Source of the DNA: an uncultured bacterium
GTDB lineage: Bacteria; Actinomycetota; Coriobacteriia; Coriobacteriales; Coriobacteriaceae
Length of the DNA: 62,053 nt
Assembly (NCBI GenBank): GCA_905214465.1
Contig: CAJMMD010000013.1
Coordinates: forward strand, 1-62,053
Reading direction: 5' to 3'
Positions 7,983 through 17,318 of this stretch are shown piece after piece (the first letter of the stretch is position 1; the number at the start of each line of letters is the position of its first letter). Both the position numbers and the translations under genes were made by a program. The notes under the pieces were generated by a model. It saw nothing but the letters and a program-made list of their open reading frames with translations, made no database searches and had not been told where the DNA came from.

Positions 7983-9836
7983 TTACATCTGCTCGGGAGC
8001 GGAGACACCAACGAGGGTGAGCACCAGGGCGAGCGTCACGCGGACGGCGTCGCAAGCGGCCAGACGGGCACGCGAAAGCTCGGGGTCGACGGGACGGCCC
8101 TCGCTCGGCAGCACCTGGCAGGCAGCATAGAAGCTGTGGAAGTCACCAGCGAGTTCCTCGGCAAAGTGCGTCAGACGGAACGGGGCGCGGTCGCGAGCGC
8201 AGCTGGCGATCAGGTCGGTGAGCTCGTTGAGCTTACGCGAAAGGGCGAGCTCGGTCGGGTCGGTCAACAGCGAGTAATCGACGTTCTCACCGATGGCCTT
8301 GGCGGCAACGGCCTTCATGCCCATCTCGTCGGCCTGCTCAGGCGTTACGTCAGCGGCACGGCGCAGGATGGAGCAGACGCGAGCGTGAGCGTACTGCACG
8401 TAGTACACCGGGTTGGAGTTGTCGCGCTTCTTAACGGCCTCGATGTCGAAGTCGACCATCTGGTTGGAGCTCTTGGAGATGAGCGTGTAGCGAGCGGCAT
8501 CGGAACCGACCTCGTCGACGAGCTCCTGCAGGGTCACCATGGTGCCCTTGCGCTTGGACATACGGACGGGCTTGCCGTTGCGCAGCAGGTTGACGAGCTG
8601 GCCCAGCAGAACCTCAAACTTTCCGGGATAGCCAAGAGCGTCGCAGACGCAGCGGACGCGCTCGATGTAGCCGTGGTGGTCGGCGCCCCAGATGTCGATG
8701 ACGTGGTCGACGCGCTGGAACTTATCCCAGTGATAGGCAACGTCGGAGGCGAAGTAGGTGTACTCGCCGTCGGACTTGATCAGGACGCGGTCCTTGTCAT
8801 CGCCCAGGTCGGTGGAGCGGAACCACAGGGCGCCGTCCTTGGTGTAGAGGTAGCCCATCTTGTCGAGCTTCTCAAAAGCGCGGTCGACGGCGGAGGTGCC
8901 GGCGGTCTCGCCCTCGGTGTCCTTCACGTACAGCGAGCGCTCGGAGTACCAACGATCGAAGTCGCAGTTGACGGCGTGGCAGAGGTCGCGCATGTTATCG
9001 ACCATCTTTACATAGCCGCGCTCGCGGAAGCTCTCCATGCGCTCCTGAGGATCGGCGTTGACCCACTTATCGCCGTCGGTGCGCCAGAACTCGGCGGCCT
9101 CGTCGATGATGTAGTCGCCGCCGTAAGAGTCCTTGCCCAAGGTCTCGGCAAAGTTGTCCTGATACGGATGGGTCTCGGGGTGCTCGTCGTTCTCGTCGGC
9201 AACAAAGGCGTCACGGTCGGCGATCAGCAGCTTGTGAGCCTCCTCGATATCAACGCCCTGCTTGGCGATGATGTCGGCAAGCTGCATATAGCGCGTGCTG
9301 ATGGAGTTGCCGAAGGTGTTCATCTGAGAGCCGTGGTCATTGATGTAGAACTCACGCTGGATGTCGTAACCGGCGTGGTCCATAACGCGGCAGAGCGAAT
9401 CGCCCAGCGCGGCCCAGCGGCCGTGGCCGATGTGCATGGGGCCGACGGGGTTGGCGGAAACGAACTCGACCTGGGTCTTCAGACCACCACCGACGTTGGA
9501 CTTAGCGAAGTCCATGCCCTTCTCGCGAGCCTCGCCAAAGATGGCATTCTTGACGGCAACGGAGAGGTAGAAGTTGATGAAACCGGGGCCTGCGATCTCA
9601 ACCTTCTCGATCGCGGGATCCTCGGGCATATGGGCAACGATGGCCTCGGCGATCTTGCGCGGGGCGCAGTGGGCCAGCTTGGCGGACTTCAGGGCCATGG
9701 TAGAGGTCCACTCGCCATGAGAAGTGTCAGCCGGTCGCTCGATAGCGCAATCGTCAAGTTCAAATGCGGAAAGGTCGCCGGCCTCCTGGGCCGCAGCAAG
9801 CGCAGCGCGTACCAGCTCTTCAATCTTCTCGGGCAT
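7983..9836 (-). CDS. argS: Arginyl-tRNA synthetase
   Basis: A 617-residue class I aminoacyl-tRNA synthetase that charges tRNA-Arg. The N-terminal ArgS additional domain is followed by the HIGH motif in NPVGPMHIGHGRWAALG, the KMSKS-equivalent PVRMSKRKGT, and the C-terminal DALR anticodon-binding domain (YVQYAHARVCSI onward) with the C-terminal end typical of the family. AAGGAGGATCT directly precedes the ATG at 9836; the frame remains open upstream but has no ribosome site. Length is only slightly above the usual ~560-590. It is a single gene with its own terminator. Confidence 0.97.
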   Translation of the reverse strand: MPEKIEELVRAALAAAQEAGDLSAFELDDCAIERPADTSHGEWTSTMALKSAKLAHCAPRKIAEAIVAHMPEDPAIEKVEIAGPGFINFYLSVAVKNAIFGEAREKGMDFAKSNVGGGLKTQVEFVSANPVGPMHIGHGRWAALGDSLCRVMDHAGYDIQREFYINDHGSQMNTFGNSISTRYMQLADIIAKQGVDIEEAHKLLIADRDAFVADENDEHPETHPYQDNFAETLGKDSYGGDYIIDEAAEFWRTDGDKWVNADPQERMESFRERGYVKMVDNMRDLCHAVNCDFDRWYSERSLYVKDTEGETAGTSAVDRAFEKLDKMGYLYTKDGALWFRSTDLGDDKDRVLIKSDGEYTYFASDVAYHWDKFQRVDHVIDIWGADHHGYIERVRCVCDALGYPGKFEVLLGQLVNLLRNGKPVRMSKRKGTMVTLQELVDEVGSDAARYTLISKSSNQMVDFDIEAVKKRDNSNPVYYVQYAHARVCSILRRAADVTPEQADEMGMKAVAAKAIGENVDYSLLTDPTELALSRKLNELTDLIASCARDRAPFRLTHFAEELAGDFHSFYAACQVLPSEGRPVDPELSRARLAACDAVRVTLALVLTLVGVSAPEQM

Positions 9837-10178
9837 AGATCCTCCTTGTGTTAAAGCCCCCGAGCTCTTGGTCGCTCGTAGGGCAAAAGCCAGAGTTTGT
9901 AGCACTCTATCACAAGCGACGGGCACTGTCGCAGGGTAAAGCCAATCGAAATTGCATATGCACAAAATTGACTACAGCTTGTATGGACTCACTCAAAGAT
10001 GCCGGTCTGCCTGCAGATTATGCACGCGTTGAAAATGCATAAAGGTGTGAACGAGCTGTGTCTTTTATCGAATACTCTTACCTATCGGAGTTGTGTGCTT
10101 TTCCTGCATAAGGCGAGGATTTGCGCACGTCAGCGTGTTATTCTAGACATACGTAAATTCGTATAAGTTGGAGGTAGC
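9837..10178. other. Intergenic region between argS and carD
   Basis: The 342 bases between two divergent genes contain no convincing coding frame. A candidate carD promoter is TTGCGC at 10121-10126 and TAGACA at 10144-10149 (17-base spacer). The argS promoter could not be placed with confidence. Confidence 0.4.
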
Positions 10179-10664
10179 ATGTTCTCAATCGGTCAACACG
10201 TCATTCATCCGGGTCAGGGAGTCTGCACCGTCGTCGGTTTTAGGGACGACACGCCGCAGCCCATGTTGTTGCTCGAGGCCAAGCAGGGGCATGCGCAGAC
10301 GATCCTTATGTACCCCGTGGCGCAGGCCGACCGTCTGCATGCCGCCATCTCTCAGCAAGATGCCGAGCATCTGCTGAGCCACTATGACGAGCTGGAGTGC
10401 GACACCTTTACCGAGCGCAACAGCTCGCTTGAAGAGACACACTTTAAGCAGCAGCTCAAGCTGGGCGCGCCCGAGACGGTCCGCGTGGCAAAGACCATGA
10501 TGCACCGCATTCGCCAGGCCGAGGAAGCCGATAAAAAGCCCAGCTCCTACTACATGCGCGTACTCAAGGAGGCCAAGCGCCGCTCCATCGAGGAGTTCGC
10601 CGTGGCCTTGGGCGTCACCGAGGAGGACGCCGAAGCTCGCCTAGCCCGAGCCGCCCTCAACTAA
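10179..10664 (+). CDS. CarD/CdnL-family transcription regulator
   Basis: A 161-residue RNA polymerase-binding regulator. The N-terminal Tudor-like RNA-polymerase interaction domain has the family opening FSIGQHVIHPGQGVCTVVGF, and the C-terminal half is a basic, helical DNA-interacting domain (YYMRVLKEAKRRSIEEFA). In Actinobacteria such proteins bind the RNAP beta subunit and stabilise open complexes at rRNA and housekeeping promoters. GGAGG lies five bases before the ATG. It is transcribed alone and followed by a palindromic repeat that can act as a terminator. Confidence 0.9.
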   Translation: MFSIGQHVIHPGQGVCTVVGFRDDTPQPMLLLEAKQGHAQTILMYPVAQADRLHAAISQQDAEHLLSHYDELECDTFTERNSSLEETHFKQQLKLGAPETVRVAKTMMHRIRQAEEADKKPSSYYMRVLKEAKRRSIEEFAVALGVTEEDAEARLARAALN

Positions 10665-10676
10665 CCCATCCGCGCC

Positions 10677-10718
10677 AAAAACCACCACAAAGGGAACAGG
10701 CACCTTTGTGGTGGTTTT
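10677..10718. repeat. CACAAAGGGGACAGGCACC-type palindrome (copy 1)
   Basis: AACCACCACAAAGG pairs with CCTTTGTGGTGGTT, and the centre reads GGGAACAGGCACC. It lies 12 bases after the carD stop and ends in TTTTCTTG, so it could also terminate transcription. Seven relatives occur in the window. Confidence 0.85.
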
Positions 10719-10772
10719 CTTGTTCTAGTAGTATTCAATCTCATCGATACCCACGAGCACAAGGAGTCTCTT

Positions 10773-11372
10773 ATGGCAGAGCCGCTTACCGCCGGAATCA
10801 CCCGCGACCGCGCGTTCGAACTGCTCAACGAACACAACAAGGACCCGTTCCACATCACCCATGGCGAGACGGTCGAGGGCACTATGCGCTACTTTGCGCG
10901 CGAGTTCGACCCCGAGAACGAGGAGTTTTGGGGCATCGTCGGTCTGCTGCACGACCTGGATTGGGAGGAGCATGAGGACGACCCCATGAACCACACCATC
11001 TATGCTGCCGAGATTCTTGAGGGCGAAGGTGCGTCTCCCGAGCTCATTCGCGCCATCCAGACGCACACGTCGGACTTCAACACCTCGCTGCCCAAACCCG
11101 AGCTGCAGATGGAAAAGATCCTGTTTGCCTGCGATGAGCTCACCGGCCTGATCGGCGCTGCAGTCATCATGCGCCCGAGCAAGAGCGTTATGGACTTTAC
11201 GACCAAGTCGCTCAAGAAGAAGTTCAAGGACAAGCGCTTTGCCGCCGGCTGCTCGCGCGACGTGATTTCGCAGGGCGCCGAGATGTTGGGCTGGGAGCTC
11301 CCCGAGCTCTTTGACCGCACCATAGCGGCCATGCAGTCCTTCGCCCCCGACCGCGATACCTTCCAGGCCTAA
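10773..11372 (+). CDS. HD-domain phosphohydrolase
   Basis: A 199-residue cytosolic protein with an HD metal-dependent phosphohydrolase domain. The HD doublet is in VGLLHDLDWEEH, an upstream histidine is in DPFHITHGETVEG and a downstream histidine in AIQTHTSDF, in the order seen in the HDIG-like hydrolases. Members of this group often act on nucleotides or cyclic nucleotides, but the substrate cannot be deduced. CACAAGGAG stands nine bases before the ATG. It lies between two copies of the GGGGACAGGCACC palindrome and is probably a single-gene unit. Confidence 0.85.
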   Translation: MAEPLTAGITRDRAFELLNEHNKDPFHITHGETVEGTMRYFAREFDPENEEFWGIVGLLHDLDWEEHEDDPMNHTIYAAEILEGEGASPELIRAIQTHTSDFNTSLPKPELQMEKILFACDELTGLIGAAVIMRPSKSVMDFTTKSLKKKFKDKRFAAGCSRDVISQGAEMLGWELPELFDRTIAAMQSFAPDRDTFQA

Positions 11373-11387
11373 CCGCCCACGCCACCT

Positions 11388-11428
11388 AAAACCGCCACAA
11401 AGGGGACAGGCACCTTTGTGGCGGTTTT
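11388..11428. repeat. CACAAAGGGGACAGGCACC-type palindrome (copy 2)
   Basis: AAAACCGCCACAAAGG pairs with CCTTTGTGGCGGTTTT around GGACAGGCA. The change of GGTGG to GGCGG is matched on the other arm, so pairing is kept. It lies between the convergent HD-domain and proA genes. Confidence 0.85.
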
Positions 11429-11442
11429 CGTTTACGAGGGGT

Positions 11443-12729
11443 TTAGGGGCGGACCTGGCCGGTGCCTCGGAGCTTGTATTTGTAGGTGGTGAGGGCCTCG
11501 GCGGCAAAGGGGCCGCGGGCGTGGAGCTTTTGGGTCGAGATGCCAATCTCGGCGCCCAGGCCAAACTCGCCGCCGTCGGTAAAGCGCGTGCTGGCGTTGG
11601 CATACACGGCCGAGGCATCGACCTCGTCCAGGAAGCGCTCGCAAGCATCCGTGTCCTCTGCAACGATGGCCTCGGAGTGCATCGTGCCGTAGCGGTTGAT
11701 GTGCGCGATGGCCTCGTCCTCGTTCGCCACGACCTTCACGCTCATCTCGAGCGCCAGATACTCGCGACCCCAGTCCTCCTCAGTCGCGGCAACGTAGTCA
11801 TCGCCCTCGGCAAGCCCGGCGTCGGCGCATGCGGCGCACGTGGCCTCGTCGCCGTGAATGAGCACGCCGTGGTCGTGCAGCACGGCAACGACCGCAGGCA
11901 AAAACACATTGGCCACAGCATGGTCGACCAGCAGCGACTCGGCGGCATTGCACACGCCTACACGCTGGGTCTTGGCATTAACGATAATGTTGAGCGCCTT
12001 ATCAAAGTCGGCGGACTCATGCACGTAGATATGACAGTTGCCCGTGCCCGTCTCGATCACCGGCACAAGCGACTCGCGCACGCAGCGCTGGATCAGGCCT
12101 GCACCGCCGCGCGGAATGAGTACGTCGACAATACCGCGGAGCTTCATGAGCTCGCCAGTGGCCTCGCGGTCGGTGGACTCGATCATCGAGATAGCCTCGC
12201 GCGGGAAGCCCTTGGTCTCGAGCGCATCGGCCAGCAGCTCAGAAATCATGGCACACGAGTGATAGGCCAGCGAGCCGCCGCGCAGAATGCAGGCGTTGCC
12301 GGTGCGGATGCAGATGCCCGCGGCGTCGGCCGTCACGTTGGGGCGCGCCTCGTACACCATGGCGACCAGGCCCAACGGCACGCTCACGCGGGTGAGGTCC
12401 ACGCCGCTTGCGAGCACGCGGTGGTCGAGCACGCGGCCGACAGGATCGGGCAGCTCGGCGAGCTTCTCCAGGCCGGCGGCCATACCCTCGACGCGCTCGG
12501 GCGTCAGCAGCAGACGGTCGAGGAGCCCCGCCGAGGTCCCCGCATCGCGCGCGGCGGACATATCGAGCTCGTTGGCGGCGACGATGGAGTCGACACCGTT
12601 GCGCAGTGCTGCGGCCATGGCGCGCACGGCCTCCTGGCGCTGCTCGTCGCTCGCCGTGGCAAGCGAGGCCGACGCTGCCTTAGCGGCAACGGCAAGATCG
12701 TGGACATACGTGGCTATATCGACCGACAT
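11443..12729 (-). CDS. proA: Gamma-glutamyl phosphate reductase
   Basis: A 428-residue NADPH-dependent reductase that converts glutamyl-5-phosphate to glutamate semialdehyde, the second step of proline synthesis. The aldehyde-dehydrogenase-like fold is evident from VMVYEARPNVTADAA near residue 110, the catalytic cysteine in ETGTGNCHIYVHE, and the C-terminal FGLGAEIGISTQKLHARGP segment that is nearly invariant in ProA. GGAGAAAGG lies upstream of the ATG at 12729. Its partner proB lies 1.8 kb away on the same strand, separated by an oppositely oriented hydrolase, so the two are not one transcript. Confidence 0.97.
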   Translation of the reverse strand: MSVDIATYVHDLAVAAKAASASLATASDEQRQEAVRAMAAALRNGVDSIVAANELDMSAARDAGTSAGLLDRLLLTPERVEGMAAGLEKLAELPDPVGRVLDHRVLASGVDLTRVSVPLGLVAMVYEARPNVTADAAGICIRTGNACILRGGSLAYHSCAMISELLADALETKGFPREAISMIESTDREATGELMKLRGIVDVLIPRGGAGLIQRCVRESLVPVIETGTGNCHIYVHESADFDKALNIIVNAKTQRVGVCNAAESLLVDHAVANVFLPAVVAVLHDHGVLIHGDEATCAACADAGLAEGDDYVAATEEDWGREYLALEMSVKVVANEDEAIAHINRYGTMHSEAIVAEDTDACERFLDEVDASAVYANASTRFTDGGEFGLGAEIGISTQKLHARGPFAAEALTTYKYKLRGTGQVRP

Positions 12730-12841
12730 GGGCGGCCCTTTCTCCTAGAAGTTTGCAACCATGGTAGCCGATTTGCGCATGGCCTCGCCCGCGGCGGTAG
12801 AATTGGTCAACCCGAAACACCGCAACGAACGGAAGACTCAC

Positions 12842-14260
12842 ATGGCCCTCATCACTTCGTACCACGTCCCCGGCCTGTATGTCGAGGACCACAGCATCGA
12901 CGTCCCCCTCGACTGGCGCGGCCTGGAGCCGATGCTCCTGGCCGTCGGCAGCACCATGCGCCGCGGCGCTATACCGACACCCATCGCCGGCGCGCCCGAG
13001 AGCATCAAGCTCTTCTACCGTGTGGTTTGCGCACCTGACCGCATCAACGACGACCTGCCGCTCCTTCTCTTTTTGCAGGGTGGCCCCGGTGGCGAGAGCC
13101 CGCGTCCGCTGTCGCCCACAAGCGATGGCTGGATCGAAGAGGCCGTCAAGCATTTCCGCGTCGTGCTGCCCGACCAGCGCGGTACCGGGCGCAGCAGCTG
13201 TGTAGACGGGCGCACGATTGCCGCACTGGGCGAGCGCGCCGAGGCGGCAGGCTCCGATGCGGCCCGCTCGCAGGCGGACTTCCTCAAGCGTCACCTCGCC
13301 AGCTCCATCGTGCGCGATTTTGAGTACCTGCGCCTGGTGGGCTTTGGCGGCAAGCCCTGGGTCACACTCGGGCAGAGCTACGGCGGCTTTTTGACGTTGA
13401 GCTATCTGTCGCTCTTCCCCGAGGGCGTGGCGGCAAGCTTTACCTGCGGCGGCATTCCGCACGTGCCGGCGAGCGCAAGCGAAGTCTACGCGCACACCTT
13501 CCCGCGCATGGTCGCCAAGACGCAGCAGTATTACGACCGCTACCCTGCCGACGTCGAGCGCGTGGCAGCCCTGGCCGATGCGCTCGAGGCTCAGAAGCCC
13601 GTGCTGCCCGACGGCTCGCCGATGACGGTCGAGCGCCTACAGCTCATGGGCAGCGACTTTGGCATGAAGCCGAGCTTTGAGCGCATGCATTGGATTATCG
13701 ATCACGCTTTTGTTGACGGCGACGGCACGCTGACCTGCGGCACCTCGGTATCCGACAGCTTTTTGATGCGCGCCTTCGAGCGCACCAACACGCGCACGAA
13801 TCCGCTGTACTGGACGCTGCAGGAGTTCATATACGCCGACGGTGACACCATGCCCATTGGCTGGGCCGCGGCTGAAGAGAAGGCACAGCGCGCCGAGTTT
13901 GACACCCTCGCGCGCCCGCTCATGTTTACCGGCGAGGCCATGTTCCCGTGGATGTTCGAGCAGATGCCCGAGCTCAAGCCCTTCAAGCCCGCCATGGACC
14001 TGCTGATGGAAGACACCAGCTGGGACAAGATCTACGACCCGCAGCGACTGGCGTGCAACGAGGTGCCCCTGCAGGCCGCGGTGTATTTCGACGACATGTA
14101 CGTCGACTCGGGCATGCAGCTCGATACGCTCAGCCGCGTGGGTAACTCGCATGCCTGGGTGACCAACGAGTTCGAGCACGACGGTCTACACGGTAGCGTG
14201 GTGTTCAAGCACCTCTTCAACGAAGCCCTCAACCGCGGAGACCTGCGCCAAATCTTCTAG
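12842..14260 (+). CDS. Alpha/beta hydrolase, S33 prolyl aminopeptidase-like
   Basis: A 472-residue serine hydrolase. The oxyanion-hole motif is LFLQGGPGGESPRP, followed by LPDQRGTGRSS, the nucleophile elbow GQSYGG (Ser179) and a C-terminal histidine in EFEHDGLHGS. This arrangement matches peptidase family S33 (proline iminopeptidase), which releases N-terminal proline from peptides. No signal peptide is present, so it should be cytosolic. The start at 12842 follows GGAAG; the longer frame back to 12761 is not supported. It is divergent from proA and lies between proA and proB, a context that fits proline metabolism, though exact specificity is inferred. Confidence 0.85.
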   Translation: MALITSYHVPGLYVEDHSIDVPLDWRGLEPMLLAVGSTMRRGAIPTPIAGAPESIKLFYRVVCAPDRINDDLPLLLFLQGGPGGESPRPLSPTSDGWIEEAVKHFRVVLPDQRGTGRSSCVDGRTIAALGERAEAAGSDAARSQADFLKRHLASSIVRDFEYLRLVGFGGKPWVTLGQSYGGFLTLSYLSLFPEGVAASFTCGGIPHVPASASEVYAHTFPRMVAKTQQYYDRYPADVERVAALADALEAQKPVLPDGSPMTVERLQLMGSDFGMKPSFERMHWIIDHAFVDGDGTLTCGTSVSDSFLMRAFERTNTRTNPLYWTLQEFIYADGDTMPIGWAAAEEKAQRAEFDTLARPLMFTGEAMFPWMFEQMPELKPFKPAMDLLMEDTSWDKIYDPQRLACNEVPLQAAVYFDDMYVDSGMQLDTLSRVGNSHAWVTNEFEHDGLHGSVVFKHLFNEALNRGDLRQIF

Positions 14261-14261
14261 C

Positions 14262-14333
14262 AAAGGAGCGTCCCCACCTGCCGGCACAAAAGAAACATCC
14301 CCAAGTGCCGAACAAGTGCCGGCAACGACAATG
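14262..14333. repeat. GTGCCGGCA/GGAGCGTCCCC-type repeat (copy 1)
   Basis: The region holds GGAGCGTCCCCACCTGCCGG, AAGAAACATCCCCAAGTGCCG and AAGTGCCGGCA in succession. The same words recur at 27251-27308 and 49350-49410. It overlaps the end of the hydrolase gene's 3' region. Confidence 0.7.
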
Positions 14334-14407
14334 CCGCAGGTAGAGGACGGAAAGCGAAAACGCCCCTTAGCAGTGGCTTTAAATCGTAGGTCGAACAAAA
14401 GAAGCGA

Positions 14408-14507
14408 GCGCCGCCCAGAGCGAACAAGTTGGCATGAAAAAGGCGAGGCATAGACCTGATGGTCATGCCTCGCCTTTTGAATGACAAATTGTCGCTCTGG
14501 GCGGCGC
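14408..14507. repeat. Nested 100-base palindrome with terminator core
   Basis: Outer arms GCGCCGCCCAGAGCGA (14408-14423) and 14492-14507 are perfectly complementary. Inside them AAAAGGCGAGGCAT pairs with ATGCCTCGCCTTTT. The inner stem resembles a bidirectional terminator serving the convergent hydrolase and proB genes; the outer stem exceeds what termination needs. Confidence 0.75.
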
Positions 14508-14521
14508 GCAGCGTCGACCCG

Positions 14522-15649
14522 TTAGGCGAAGACGATTAGATTATCCCTGTGTATCGCGGGCTTCTCGGCCAGGTCTGCGAGCAGGCGGTTGCTGGCAATC
14601 TGGTCCTGGCGGCGGCCGGCGGCAAGCTCCAGCACGTCCGAATCGGCCTCGGCGATACCACGGGCGACAACCATGCCGCTCGGGTCGCACACGTCGAGCA
14701 CATCGCCCTCGGCAAACTGGCCATCGACCTCGCGAATACCCACCGCGAGCAGCGACGAACCGCGGCTGACCAGCGCCTTCGCGGCGCCGTCATCGACCGT
14801 CACCGAGCCGTGCGCCTTGTCGCCCAGTGCAATCCACAGCTTGCGCGGCGCAATGTCCAGGCGCTCCGCCGGCGGATCGAACAGCGTACCCACGCTCTCG
14901 CCGCGGGCCAGACGCACGAGCGCATCGGGCTCCTCGCCCGAGCAAATCACGCTCTGAATGCCCGCCGTCATGAGAATGCGGCTCGCGCGGATCTTGGTGA
15001 TCATGCCGCCCGTGCCCACCGATGTGGAAGAATCGCCCGCCGAGGCGATGATCTTGGCGTCGATCTTATGCACGACCGGGACGAACTCGGCCGTGGGATC
15101 CTCGTGCGGATTGGCGGTGTAGAGGCCATCGATGTCCGAGAGCGTCACGCACAGATCGGCAGAAACCAGGCAGCTCACAAGCGCCGCCAGCGTGTCGTTG
15201 TCGCCAAACTTGATCTCATCGACGGTGACGGTATCGTTCTCGTTGACGACCGGCACCACGCCAAGCTCCACAAGGCGAAGCAGGGCGTCGCGCGCGTGCA
15301 GGTAGGACGTGCGGCGCGCCGTGTCGTGACGCGTGAGCAGCACGAGCGAGGTGAGCAGGTCGCGCGCATGGAACTCCTCGTCGTAGGCCGACGAGATGAT
15401 GCACTGACCGGCCGAGGCGCAGGCCTGCAGGCTCGGCAGGTCGCCGACCGGCTTACGGTCGAAGCCCAGCACGGGATAGCCGCAGGCAATGGCACCCGAG
15501 CTCACCACGACCAGGCGCCAGCCAAGCTCGCGCAGCGCTGCGGCCTGGTCGGCAAGCCCGCCGATAAAGGCGCGGTTGACCTTGCCGTCGGCGCCCACCA
15601 CCGTGGACGAACCGATCTTTACCACCATCGTTTTATAAGAAGTCGTCAT
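14522..15649 (-). CDS. proB: Glutamate 5-kinase
   Basis: A 375-residue kinase catalysing ATP-dependent phosphorylation of glutamate, the first and feedback-controlled step of proline synthesis. The amino-acid-kinase domain (MVVKIGSSTVVG, LVVVSSGAIACG, VVNENDTVTVDE, GTGGMITKI) is followed by a C-terminal PUA domain, as in full-length ProB. No strong ribosome site is seen; ATG at 15649 is used, and an internal ATG at 15628 is possible. Gene order (pncB upstream on the same strand, 79 bases away) leaves open co-transcription with pncB. Confidence 0.97.
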   Translation of the reverse strand: MTTSYKTMVVKIGSSTVVGADGKVNRAFIGGLADQAAALRELGWRLVVVSSGAIACGYPVLGFDRKPVGDLPSLQACASAGQCIISSAYDEEFHARDLLTSLVLLTRHDTARRTSYLHARDALLRLVELGVVPVVNENDTVTVDEIKFGDNDTLAALVSCLVSADLCVTLSDIDGLYTANPHEDPTAEFVPVVHKIDAKIIASAGDSSTSVGTGGMITKIRASRILMTAGIQSVICSGEEPDALVRLARGESVGTLFDPPAERLDIAPRKLWIALGDKAHGSVTVDDGAAKALVSRGSSLLAVGIREVDGQFAEGDVLDVCDPSGMVVARGIAEADSDVLELAAGRRQDQIASNRLLADLAEKPAIHRDNLIVFA

Positions 15650-15728
15650 ACGTCAAACCAATCAACTGTTCAGCGAACGGCCGAGCCGGCGGCCAGGGAA
15701 GCGTGACTCGCCCCTACCGCCCAAGGAA

Positions 15729-17234
15729 TTAGTGAGCCCAGGGGAAGGCCGAAGCCGCAGCCATGTTCTTGCGCACGAGCTCGTCGCGCACCTGAGCCAG
15801 GCCCTGCTCCATGCCCACCACATAGGTCTGCGGGTACAGGAAGCGCTTGAAAGCTGCGTCCAGATGGTCAAGTGCCCAGGCGCAACGCTCGCGCGCGTCC
15901 TGGATGCTCTCACGCGGAGCCACCGCACTGCCATCGCGCACGATCGGCACCAGCAGCTCGCGATACTCAAGTTCGGACACGTCGGTCACCAGAGCGGCAT
16001 CATTCACGGCCACGAGGGTATTGCCGCGCGCGGCGCCCTCCCCCGCCAGATGGTCCTCGTCGTAGATCATGTCGCAGACCGGGCCGCCAAAGCCGTCGTA
16101 ATAACGGCGCACGCGTTGCACACCCGGGATCGTGCGCTTGTAGGGCTGCTCGGAGAGCTTGACCACCGGCGTCCACGGGTCCGTCTCACTCGCACGGCGG
16201 GCGGCGAGCTTGTACACGCCGCCCAGCGCCGGCTGGTCGTAGCAGGTCGCGAGCTTGGTGCCCACGCCAAAGCTATCGATAGGCGCGCCCTGGTCGAGCA
16301 GCGACTGAATCGTGTACTCATCCAAATCGTTAGAAACCGAGATCCCCACATAGGGCAGGCCCTCGGCATCAAAACGGCCGCGCACATACTTGGAGAGCTT
16401 GGCGAGGTCGCCGGAGTCGATGCGAATGGCCGACAGGCGCTCGCCCACCGCTTCCATCTCCTTGGCAACCGTAATGGCATGCTCGCAACCCTCGCGTACG
16501 TCGTAGGTGTCGATGAGCAGCGTGCAATTCTTGGGGCTCGACTTGGCAAAGGCGCGGAAGGCCTCGAGCTCGGAGTCGAAGCTCATGACCCAGCTGTGCG
16601 CATGCGTGCCAAAGACGGGAATACCGTAGCGGCGGCCGGCGAGCACATTGGACGTAGAGGAGCAGCCGGCAACGTAGCTCGCGCGCGCGACGGCCAGCCC
16701 GCCATCGGGACCCTGGGCGCGGCGCAGGCCAAACTCGGCAACGGGACGGCCGTCCGCCGCCAGCACCACGCGCGCCGTCTTGGTGGCGACAAGCGTCTGG
16801 AAGCCGACGATGTTGAGCAGCGCCGTTTCGAGCAGCTGGCACTCCAGCGCGGGACCGGTGACGCGAACCATGGGTTCGCGCGGAAAGACGAGCTCGCCCT
16901 CGGGGACGGCGTCGATGTTTACATGTGCACGAAAATCGCGCAGGTAGTCGAGGAATGCAGGCTTGAACATCGCACCGCCGGCCGGGGCCTGGAGTGAGGC
17001 GAGGTAGTCGATATCCTCGGGCGTAAAGCGCAGGTTCTCGACCAGCTCGGGCAGCTCGGCGGTGCCGCACATGACGGCATAGGCGCTGCCAAAGGGATGG
17101 TCGCGGTAAAACGCGGTAAAACAACCCTGCTCATTGGCCTTGCCGCTCTCCCACAGGCCCTGGGCCATAGTGAGCTCGTACAGATCGGTGAGCATTGCAA
17201 TGTCGGTGGGATGCGAGATGTCGGTCAAAGCCAT
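15729..17234 (-). CDS. pncB: Nicotinate phosphoribosyltransferase
   Basis: A 501-residue enzyme that joins nicotinate to PRPP to give nicotinate mononucleotide in NAD salvage. It matches the longer actinobacterial/Gram-positive type: the N-terminal TDLYELTMAQGLWESG, EFGLRRAQGPDGG, GTHAHSWVMSF and the IRIDSGDLAKLSKYVR phosphate-binding region with DSFGVGTKL. AAAGG stands ten bases before the ATG at 17234. It lies upstream of proB on the same strand. De novo NAD genes are not in this window. Confidence 0.95.
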   Translation of the reverse strand: MALTDISHPTDIAMLTDLYELTMAQGLWESGKANEQGCFTAFYRDHPFGSAYAVMCGTAELPELVENLRFTPEDIDYLASLQAPAGGAMFKPAFLDYLRDFRAHVNIDAVPEGELVFPREPMVRVTGPALECQLLETALLNIVGFQTLVATKTARVVLAADGRPVAEFGLRRAQGPDGGLAVARASYVAGCSSTSNVLAGRRYGIPVFGTHAHSWVMSFDSELEAFRAFAKSSPKNCTLLIDTYDVREGCEHAITVAKEMEAVGERLSAIRIDSGDLAKLSKYVRGRFDAEGLPYVGISVSNDLDEYTIQSLLDQGAPIDSFGVGTKLATCYDQPALGGVYKLAARRASETDPWTPVVKLSEQPYKRTIPGVQRVRRYYDGFGGPVCDMIYDEDHLAGEGAARGNTLVAVNDAALVTDVSELEYRELLVPIVRDGSAVAPRESIQDARERCAWALDHLDAAFKRFLYPQTYVVGMEQGLAQVRDELVRKNMAAASAFPWAH

Positions 17235-17318
17235 GGGGCGACCTTTCGGATGCGTTGTGCAGAGGTTGAGGGTTGGAAAAGGGCAGAGTGTTCGGGCATG
17301 GCACCCAGCGCGAATGGG

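Noticed and set aside
11416..13038. A 540-codon plus-strand frame opposite proA
   Set aside because: proA is unambiguous on the minus strand; this is a shadow frame.
14310..14410. A fourth copy of the conserved-loop hairpin, on the minus strand (CTCTACCTGCGG)
   Set aside because: Only the ACCTGCGG word matches; the AAAAC/GTTTT closing stem and outer arms are missing.
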